DNA from: Deltaproteobacteria bacterium
GTDB taxonomy: Bacteria; Myxococcota_A; UBA9160; JAFDET01
Assembly: GCA_019310195.1 (NCBI GenBank)
Contig: JAFDET010000105.1
Span: forward strand, 1-10,344
Direction: 5' to 3'
DNA length: 10,344 nt
Shown piece by piece: positions 1 to 4,926 of the stretch. The notes beneath the pieces were generated by a model. That model ran no database searches. It was not told where the DNA came from and saw nothing but the letters and a program-made list of their open reading frames with translations. Each line of letters begins with the position of its first letter. The stretch's first letter is position 1. Made by a program: the position numbers and the translations under genes.

Positions 1-384
1 GGGCGCGCGCCCTGGCGCGTCGTCGACTCCGCGCACACGGCGGCCTCCGCCCGCGCCCTGGCCGAGGCGCTGGCGCGCCTGCCGGCCCGCCGCGCGCGGC
101 TGGTGCTCTCGGTATCGGCGGGGAAGGACCTGGCGGCGATCTTGGACGCGCTGCTGCCCGGTTTCGAATCGGTGACGGTGACCCGCGCCGAGCCCACGCG
201 CTCGCTCAAGCCCGCCGACGTGGCGGCGGCGGTGCGCGCCGCATCGCCCGGTGCGGCCGTGCGCGCCGTGCCCAACCCCCACATGGCCCTGCGCGCGGCG
301 CTGGAAGGGCTGGGGGAGGACGACCTGGTGTGCGCCGCGGGCTCCGTGTACCTGGCCGGGTTGGCGCGTCAGGTGCTGGCGTGA
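1..384 (+). CDS. folC: Folylpolyglutamate synthase / dihydrofolate synthase, C-terminal part (5' end outside window)
   Basis: This is a partial gene, read in frame from base 1 to the TGA at 382-384, giving 127 residues. FolC adds glutamate to dihydropteroate and/or folates in the cytoplasm, using ATP. The visible part matches the C-terminal Mur-ligase-like domain. A VVDSAHT segment (Asp9 to His12 of the fragment) corresponds to the family's DGAHN motif. It is followed by an Ala-rich helix, a strand with SAGKDL (the usual DKD-type site), an Arg-Ser-Leu-Lys stretch, and a closing strand-helix with GSVYLAG, the family's GSLYLxG ending. The catalytic P-loop domain lies upstream of the window. The stop overlaps the GTG start of the transporter gene by four bases (GTGA), so the two are probably cotranscribed and translationally coupled. 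The family call rests on motifs only; the split between folate and dihydropteroate substrates cannot be judged from this fragment. Confidence 0.85.
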   Translation, partial: GRAPWRVVDSAHTAASARALAEALARLPARRARLVLSVSAGKDLAAILDALLPGFESVTVTRAEPTRSLKPADVAAAVRAASPGAAVRAVPNPHMALRAALEGLGEDDLVCAAGSVYLAGLARQVLA

Positions 385-1643
385 ACCGAGAAGAGATCTT
401 TCAGCAGGAAGTCCGGACCCACCTGCGGCGCAACTACCTGGCCCACCTGGTCCACGGGCTCCTGGGGCAGACGGGCTTTCGGCTGCTCAACGCGCCCACC
501 TTCATCCCCTACTACATCTTCGAGCTGTCCGGCTCGAGTGTGGTGGTGGGTCTCGCGCGCGGCCTTCAGGCCCTGGGCATGTCGCTGACGCCGATCTTCG
601 CCGCCAGCGTGGTGGAGCATCGCCGCACGGTGCTGCCGACGGGCTTCCTGGTCGGCGGAATGATGCGCGTGCAGGTGCTGGGCATCGCGCTGGCCGGCTT
701 CTTCCTTCCCCGCGAGTGGAACGTGGTGGCGGTGTGCGGCCTGCTCGGGCTCTTCGGGTTCTTCCTGGGCATGCAGGGCGTCATCTTCAACACCCTGGTC
801 TCCAAGGTGATCCCCGTCGAGCGCCGCGGCTTCCTGATGGGCCTGCGCAATTTCCTGGCCGGCGTCACCGCGGCCGGCGTCGGGCGCTTCGGGGGCTGGC
901 TGATCGACCAGAACGCCCTGGGAAACGGCTACGCGTCCATCTTCCTGCTCTCCTTCGGGCTCACCGCTGCCGGCCTCTGTGCGCTGCTGCTGGTACGCGA
1001 GCCCGACTCGCCGACGGTGCGCGCCAAGGCCGCCGTGCGCCAGCGCTTGCGGGAGCTGCCGGCGCTGCTGCGTGGCGACCGCGCCTTCACCTTCTACTTC
1101 GTGGCTCGCTCCCTGGGCGTCGCCGGCCGCATGGCCATGCCGTTCTACATCCTCTACGCGGGCACGCGCTTCGAGATCAGCGGGACCCAGCTGGGGCAGC
1201 TGACGGCGGTGTTCGCCCTTTCGCAATCGACCTTTCAGCTCCTCTGGGGCGTGATGGCGGACCGCACCGGGTTCCGGGCCACCTTCCTGCTGTCCGTGGC
1301 CCTGTGGATCGTGGGGGCCGCGCTGCTGCTCCAGGCGCCGGCCTTCCAGTGGGTCCTGGTGGCCTATGCCGGCATCGCCGCGGGGCTGGGCGGCTTCATG
1401 CTCTCCTCCCAGAACCTGGTGCTGGAGTTCGGCTCCCGGGAGAACATCCCGATGCACATCGCCGTGGCCAACTCGACCTCCGAGGCCATGGGTGTGGTCG
1501 GGCCCATCGCTGGGGGCCTGCTGGCGGCGACCGTTTCCTACACGCCGGTCATCGTGATGGCGATCGTGTTCAAGGTGCTCGCCCTGGCGATCATGCTCTT
1601 CCGCGTGGACGAGCCCCGCCGGCGTATCGAGATGCTGACCTGA
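381..1643 (+). CDS. Major facilitator superfamily (MFS) transporter
   Basis: The product is a 420-residue inner-membrane protein dominated by hydrophobic helices, consistent with the 12-helix, two-half MFS fold. A charged cytoplasmic N-terminus (NREEIFQQEVRTH) precedes the first helix. A long basic central loop near residues 204-235 (REPDSPTVRAKAAVRQRLRE) separates the two six-helix halves. Short Arg-rich loops such as EHRRTV, VERRGF and MADRTG occupy the positions where MFS proteins carry their conserved inter-helix motifs. I chose the GTG at 381 because it overlaps the folC stop in a GTGA tetrad and gives an N-terminus that runs directly into helix 1; an in-frame ATG at 330 would lie deep inside folC. 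The substrate cannot be predicted. The neighbouring glycosidases make a sugar possible, but they are on other transcripts. The gene ends four bases before the convergent hexosaminidase gene. Confidence 0.85.
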   Translation: MNREEIFQQEVRTHLRRNYLAHLVHGLLGQTGFRLLNAPTFIPYYIFELSGSSVVVGLARGLQALGMSLTPIFAASVVEHRRTVLPTGFLVGGMMRVQVLGIALAGFFLPREWNVVAVCGLLGLFGFFLGMQGVIFNTLVSKVIPVERRGFLMGLRNFLAGVTAAGVGRFGGWLIDQNALGNGYASIFLLSFGLTAAGLCALLLVREPDSPTVRAKAAVRQRLRELPALLRGDRAFTFYFVARSLGVAGRMAMPFYILYAGTRFEISGTQLGQLTAVFALSQSTFQLLWGVMADRTGFRATFLLSVALWIVGAALLLQAPAFQWVLVAYAGIAAGLGGFMLSSQNLVLEFGSRENIPMHIAVANSTSEAMGVVGPIAGGLLAATVSYTPVIVMAIVFKVLALAIMLFRVDEPRRRIEMLT

Positions 1644-1647
1644 GCGG

Positions 1648-3600
1648 CTAGAACAGCGCGCTGGCCTGGCGCATGGCGACGAAGGCATCGCGGGCGTCCA
1701 CGCCCTCGTTGGGCTCGGGCGGCGCCGGCGGCCGGTCGCGCTCCAGGGCGCGGGCGGCCGTCCGCAGGCTGCGCACCGAGGCATCGATGCGTCGCTTGGT
1801 GGCGGCGAAGTCGGAGATCGGGCTGCGGGCCAGCCACAGCCGGCGCAGCGTGCGCCCCAGGCCGGCCTGCTCGCGGGCCAGGCTCTCCAGCTCTCGGGCC
1901 AGGCGGCGCCGGGTGCGCGTGTCCAGCCGCGCGGGCCGGCGACGCCAGGCCAGGTAGGCCCGTCCGCACAGGCCTTTGCGCAGCGCCAGGATCGAGGCGT
2001 CGGCCGCGTAGATCAGCTCGTCGCGGGTGGCGGCATCGGCTCCGAAGCGGGCTCGGGCGCCGCTCAGGCGCTTGCGCGTGCGCTCCAGCTTGACCAGGGC
2101 GCGGCGCAGCGCGCCGTCGCGGGTGGCCTCGATGAAGCGGGCGTCTGCCAGGTCGTCGAAGAAGAGCATCTGGATCGGCGAGGTATTCGGCAGGGCGTAG
2201 CCCAGGTCGTGTACGTCCCCCAGTGCGCGGTACAGGCGCGCGGTCTCGCCCGACGCGTCGCCGAAGAAGAGCCGTGAGAAGGCGCGGTCGAAGCGCTTGG
2301 CGGGGGCGGCGCCGGACCAGGCTTCCTGGGCGGCCCACGCGTAGCCGAACCACGAGTTGCCCTGCAGGTTGTAGTGGCCGAAGTCTCCCCAGTCGGTCAC
2401 CAACAGGCCCCGCGCACCGTGACGGCGTCCCGCATCGGCGTAGCCGCTGATGTTGGCCAGGGCGTTGGCCATGCGTGGGAAGAGGGCGTTCCAGGACGAG
2501 GTGCCCGGGCAGACCCAGAACTCGAGGTCGTTCTCGGCGAAGACCTTCACCCGGTCGTAGTCGTGGTTGGCCTCGTACCACCAGTCCAGAAGGATCAGAT
2601 CCCGGTCGATCTCCGGGATTCGGCCTGGGTGCTGGTGCACGACGTCGCCCCAGATCATCGTGCGCTTGCCGCGCTCGGCGGCCAGATCGCGGATGCGCCG
2701 TACGTGCTCCAGGAACACGCCGCCGCGCCCCAGCTCCGCGGCGCGGGCCTGGGAGCGACCGGCCTCCAGGTCCCAGGGCTCGTCGCAGTTGGCGTTGAAG
2801 AGGCCGGAGCGGAAGTTCGGCAGGTACTCGTCGTAGAGGTCCGCCAGCAGCTCGTAGGTTCCCGGGTCGGCCGGCGAGATCGTCCAGCGGGCATCGCTTT
2901 CGGCCAGGGACGCGTAACGCTCCAGGGACAGGATGTTCGCCATGTGCCCCAGAGACTGGAGGCACGGGATGAACTCCACGTGGTTGGCCGCGGCGTAGGC
3001 GTCCACCCGGCGCACGGTCTCGGCGTCCAGCGGCGAGTGGTCGGCCCCGATCTCCGGATGGCGCCGGAAGTGGAAGGTGTGCTCCACGTGCAGCATGAGC
3101 ACGTTGAGCTTCATGCGCGCGCAGCGGTCGACCAGCTCAAAGAGCGTCTCGGCGCTCGGCACCTTGCCCCGGCAGGCGTCGAGCATCACGCCGCGGTAGC
3201 GGAAGTGGGGCTCGTCGCTGATGCGGCAGGCGGGAAGCGCCCCGCTCGGCTCGATCAGCTGGGAGAGCGTCTCCACAGCCCAGCGCAGGCCGGCGGCGCC
3301 GTCGGCCTCGACCTGGACGCCCTCGGGCCCGGCCTGGATCCGATAGGCCTCTCCGTCTTCGCCGCTGCGCACCAGGTCGATTCGGGGCCCCAGGCCTTCG
3401 CTACTGGCGTGGCTCTCCAGGGGCAGGCGCCGCCCCGTGGCCGCCTGGATCCGCTCGACCAACAGGCGGGCGCTGGCGAAGTCCCGGTCGTCGGCGCTCG
3501 CGCCCAGCACGATGGGACGCTCGGCGCGCAACGCGAACCGGCCCGGCAGCCGTTCCGCGCGGCGCGGTTCGGGCAGGAGCGGCGGCAGTCCCTCGGGCAT
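1648..3600 (-). CDS. GH20-type beta-N-acetylhexosaminidase
   Basis: The 650-residue product is a family 20 glycoside hydrolase, expected to release terminal beta-linked GlcNAc/GalNAc by substrate-assisted catalysis. Residues 1-130 resemble the GH20b-like alpha/beta domain. The TIM barrel runs from about 131 to 440 and opens with RYRGVMLDACRGKVPS (about 134-149), the typical RGxxLD start. The catalytic pair is Asp273-Glu274 within FNANCDEPWDL, in place of the HxGGDE of classical members. Further barrel-strand motifs are TMIWGD (W317-D319), LDWWYE (340-343) and VTDWGDFGHYN (D403, W404). From about 440 onward the protein is helical and Arg-rich, with no recognised domain. No signal peptide is visible, so it is probably cytoplasmic. 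I chose the ATG at 3598-3600. In-frame ATGs at 3622-3624 and 3619-3621 would add eight residues but lie inside a palindromic repeat element; they do have a GAGGG seven bases upstream, whereas the 3600 start has no clear Shine-Dalgarno sequence. The stop is four bases from the convergent MFS stop. Confidence 0.85.
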   Translation of the reverse strand: MPEGLPPLLPEPRRAERLPGRFALRAERPIVLGASADDRDFASARLLVERIQAATGRRLPLESHASSEGLGPRIDLVRSGEDGEAYRIQAGPEGVQVEADGAAGLRWAVETLSQLIEPSGALPACRISDEPHFRYRGVMLDACRGKVPSAETLFELVDRCARMKLNVLMLHVEHTFHFRRHPEIGADHSPLDAETVRRVDAYAAANHVEFIPCLQSLGHMANILSLERYASLAESDARWTISPADPGTYELLADLYDEYLPNFRSGLFNANCDEPWDLEAGRSQARAAELGRGGVFLEHVRRIRDLAAERGKRTMIWGDVVHQHPGRIPEIDRDLILLDWWYEANHDYDRVKVFAENDLEFWVCPGTSSWNALFPRMANALANISGYADAGRRHGARGLLVTDWGDFGHYNLQGNSWFGYAWAAQEAWSGAAPAKRFDRAFSRLFFGDASGETARLYRALGDVHDLGYALPNTSPIQMLFFDDLADARFIEATRDGALRRALVKLERTRKRLSGARARFGADAATRDELIYAADASILALRKGLCGRAYLAWRRRPARLDTRTRRRLARELESLAREQAGLGRTLRRLWLARSPISDFAATKRRIDASVRSLRTAARALERDRPPAPPEPNEGVDARDAFVAMRQASALF

Positions 3601-3610
3601 GGGGCGAAGT

Positions 3611-3796
3611 CTAGCCCGCATCATTCATGATCCCTCGTCGCGAGGGCGCAGGGAGTGCCCGAGATTCGCGACCCTCGGACCGGAGGGGCACGAAGGCGTA
3701 GCCGTAGCTACGTCGAGGGACCCGCAGGGAGAAGGTCGCGAAGATTGGGTGCTCCCTGCGTCCGCAGCAGAGGGTTTCGTGAATGATGCGGGCTAG
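3611..3796. repeat. 186-bp near-palindromic element with CTAG ends (MITE-like)
   Basis: The two 93-bp arms are imperfect inverted copies that stay in perfect register: every matched pair of positions sums to 7407, with no insertion or deletion. The outer 17 bases (CTAGCCCGCATCATTCA) match exactly, as do 9-bp blocks at 3647-3655/3752-3760 (CGCAGGGAG) and 3665-3673/3734-3742 (TTCGCGACC). Near the centre sits a 10-bp perfect palindrome, CGTAGCTACG (3703-3712). Each end is CTAG, which could be a target duplication or part of the terminal repeat. There is no room for a transposase, so a non-autonomous element mobilised in trans is the likely reading. Because of the symmetry both strands stay open in one frame and end in codons for Asn-Asp-Ala-Gly followed by TAG. 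Transcribed from either strand it would fold into a long hairpin with internal loops. Family assignment and copy number cannot be judged from a single copy. Confidence 0.7.
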
Positions 3797-3810
3797 CCCC
3801 AATGCAGAAC

Positions 3811-3861
3811 GCCCGGGCCGGCTCCTCGCACAGTGCGAGGGGAGGGGTAGCCGGCCCGGGC
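3811..3861. other. Strong GC-rich hairpin
   Basis: A perfect 13-bp outer stem (3811-3823 with 3849-3861, GCCCGGGCCGGCT against its complement) encloses an inner 7-bp stem (CCTCGCA 3824-3830 with TGCGAGG 3834-3840) closed by a three-base loop. An eight-base bulge (3841-3848) lies on the right side. No T-run follows on either strand, so it is not a standard intrinsic terminator. It begins 15 bp beyond the palindromic element. On the minus strand it would sit in the leader of the hexosaminidase transcript or form the 3' end of the methyltransferase transcript. Confidence 0.6.
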
Positions 3862-3961
3862 GCGATGAGCGCGTTGTTGCCCTCAGAGAGAGCAAGCCCC
3901 GTGCCATCGACAGCCGACCCGTCGTAACCCCCTGATTTTGGTAACGAGGGTCACAACTCCT

Positions 3962-4021
3962 GCACATTGTGCTGCGCGCGAGGTGCGTGCCCTCGACGCG
4001 TCGAGTGACACAAATTGTGTC
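3962..4021. promoter_or_regulatory. Cluster of three perfect dyads, candidate operators
   Basis: Within 60 bp lie GCACATTGTGC (3962-3972, five-base half sites), CTCGACGCGTCGAG (3992-4005, fully symmetric) and GACACAAATTGTGTC (4007-4021, seven-base half sites around one base). The first and third share an ACA/TGT half-site core. The third begins three bases past the methyltransferase stop. Short perfect dyads with AT-rich cores are typical of dimeric repressor sites and would be suitably placed upstream of the hexosaminidase gene. A role in RNA folding or transcript ending for the methyltransferase gene is also possible. No regulator gene is adjacent, so no binding protein is proposed. Confidence 0.35.
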
Positions 4022-4024
4022 GAA

Positions 4025-4900
4025 TCACGCGGATCGCTGCGCAGCCACGGCCGAAATATGCGCAGGCGTGGTGCCGCAACAGCCACCCACGAAGCGGGCG
4101 CCCGCGCGCGCCCATGCCTGCGCGTGGGCTGCGTAGTCGTGGGGGCTGCACGCAGCGCTGCGCGGCGCAGCCGGCTCGGCGCCGGGCGCGCCGAGGTTGG
4201 CGTACACGCCGAAGGGAACCCCCGTTGCGGCCAGGATCTCCAGGCACGCACCGACGGCCGACGGGGGCAGGCAATTGACCCCCACGGCCAGGGGTGCGAG
4301 CGGCACGACCGCATCCAGCGCCTCGGCCAGCGGCTCGCCAGACAGCAGGCGCGCATCCGCTCCGCACACGAAGCTGACGATCACGGGAAGGCCCACGGCG
4401 GCGGCGGCGGCCACCGCGGCCCGGGCCTCGCGCGCGGTGTTGTGGGTCTCGGCCAGGATCGCGTCCGCGCCCGCCGCGGCCAGGTTCCCGGCGTGCTCCG
4501 CATGTTCGCGGCGCAGGCTCTCGTCATCGGGCACGAGGTCGGGCCGGTAGCAATCCTCCAGCGGCGGCGCCGAGCCCAGCACGTAGACGTCGCCGCCGGC
4601 CCGCCGGGCCAACGTCACCGCCTGGGCGGACAGCTCGGCCGCGCGGGACGCCAGGCCGGCTCTCTCCAGGGTGCGCCGCTGGGTCCGGAAGCTGGCGGCG
4701 GTCAGGGCCTCGGCTCCGGCCCGGGCGTAGTCGCGATGGATCGCCGCCAGCACGTCCGGGGCCTCCAGCAGCGCGTGGCTGGACCAGAGCGGCAGCTCCG
4801 AGCGGACGCCGCGGGCCTCGAGCTCGGTTCCGGTGGCCCCGTCCAGCAGCAGGGGCGGGCCTCTGCGTAGCCGGGCGGGCAGGTTCGGGCGGTTCGGCAT
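4025..4900 (-). CDS. Homocysteine S-methyltransferase family protein
   Basis: The 291-residue product is a single-domain (beta/alpha)8 methyltransferase of the homocysteine S-methyltransferase family (MmuM, BHMT and the MetH N-terminal module). These enzymes activate homocysteine on zinc and transfer a methyl group to it, making methionine. The N-terminus carries LLLDGATGTELEARG (about 17-31), the usual first strand and loop. ILAETHNTAREA (about 148-159) matches the family's ET-x-x-x-x-EA segment. The three zinc-ligand cysteines are present: Cys210 in VGVNC, and Cys274-Cys275 in GGCCGTTPAHI. No cobalamin or folate domains follow, so the donor is probably a small molecule such as S-methylmethionine, betaine or a related compound; the sequence does not say which. 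The ATG at 4898-4900 fits because the homology begins just after it and GGGAGGG (4903-4909) lies two bases upstream, a rather short spacing. In-frame codons further upstream would run into the divergent gene. Confidence 0.88.
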   Translation of the reverse strand: MPNRPNLPARLRRGPPLLLDGATGTELEARGVRSELPLWSSHALLEAPDVLAAIHRDYARAGAEALTAASFRTQRRTLERAGLASRAAELSAQAVTLARRAGGDVYVLGSAPPLEDCYRPDLVPDDESLRREHAEHAGNLAAAGADAILAETHNTAREARAAVAAAAAVGLPVIVSFVCGADARLLSGEPLAEALDAVVPLAPLAVGVNCLPPSAVGACLEILAATGVPFGVYANLGAPGAEPAAPRSAACSPHDYAAHAQAWARAGARFVGGCCGTTPAHISAVAAQRSA

Positions 4901-4926
4901 CACCCTCCCGTTATACTGTCGCGCCC
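4901..4926. promoter_or_regulatory. 26-bp divergent intergenic region with TATACT
   Basis: Only 26 bp separate the methyltransferase start (minus, 4900) from the glycosidase-phosphatase start (plus, 4927). The gap holds the minus-strand Shine-Dalgarno-like GGGAGGG (4903-4909) and, on the plus strand, TATACT (4912-4917), a good sigma-70 -10 hexamer in an otherwise GC-rich region. Initiation about seven bases further on would fall at or just before the ATG at 4927. That ATG has no Shine-Dalgarno sequence, so a leaderless or near-leaderless mRNA is plausible. I see no convincing -35 hexamer for either direction; both promoters would have to extend into the opposite gene. Confidence 0.35.

Larger units (their letters stand above)
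3797..4024. other. Non-coding stretch between methyltransferase and hexosaminidase genes
   Basis: This 228-bp stretch, together with the adjoining palindromic element, makes up the only sizeable gap between genes (3601-4024). It is the 3' flank of the minus-strand methyltransferase gene and the upstream region of the minus-strand hexosaminidase gene. It contains a strong hairpin (3811-3861) and three short dyads (3962-3972, 3992-4005, 4007-4021), listed separately. It is less GC-biased than the genes around it, with an AT-richer patch at about 3925-3960. Short open frames cross it on both strands, but none has a recognisable domain or a convincing ribosome binding site. I could not identify a confident sigma-70 promoter, although the hexosaminidase promoter should lie here or inside the element. 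Confidence 0.6.

Noticed and set aside
251..1651. A 466-codon plus-strand frame overlapping folC and the MFS gene
   Set aside because: It is rich in Arg/Pro/Gly/Ala with no hydrophobic periodicity or domain; the MFS frame explains this DNA.
369..1784. A long minus-strand frame opposite the MFS gene
   Set aside because: It is a low-complexity His/Gln/Gly/Arg-rich product antisense to a well-supported membrane protein.
3611..3796. Assigning the palindromic element to a named insertion-sequence family from its CTAG ends
   Set aside because: Four-base CTAG target duplications occur in more than one family, and CTAG may be part of the terminal repeat. One copy without an empty site cannot decide.
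3811..3861. Rho-independent terminator
   Set aside because: The stem is strong, but no T-run follows on either strand.
3611..3967. A 118-codon minus-strand frame through the intergenic region and the palindromic element
   Set aside because: Much of it is the element itself, and the opposite strand encodes a similar peptide because of the palindrome. There is no ribosome site or domain, so it is treated as non-coding.
3797..4024. SAM, SAH or cobalamin riboswitch linked to the methyltransferase
   Set aside because: This stretch is downstream, not upstream, of the methyltransferase gene, and I recognise none of the conserved riboswitch cores. The true upstream gap is only 26 bp, too short for one.
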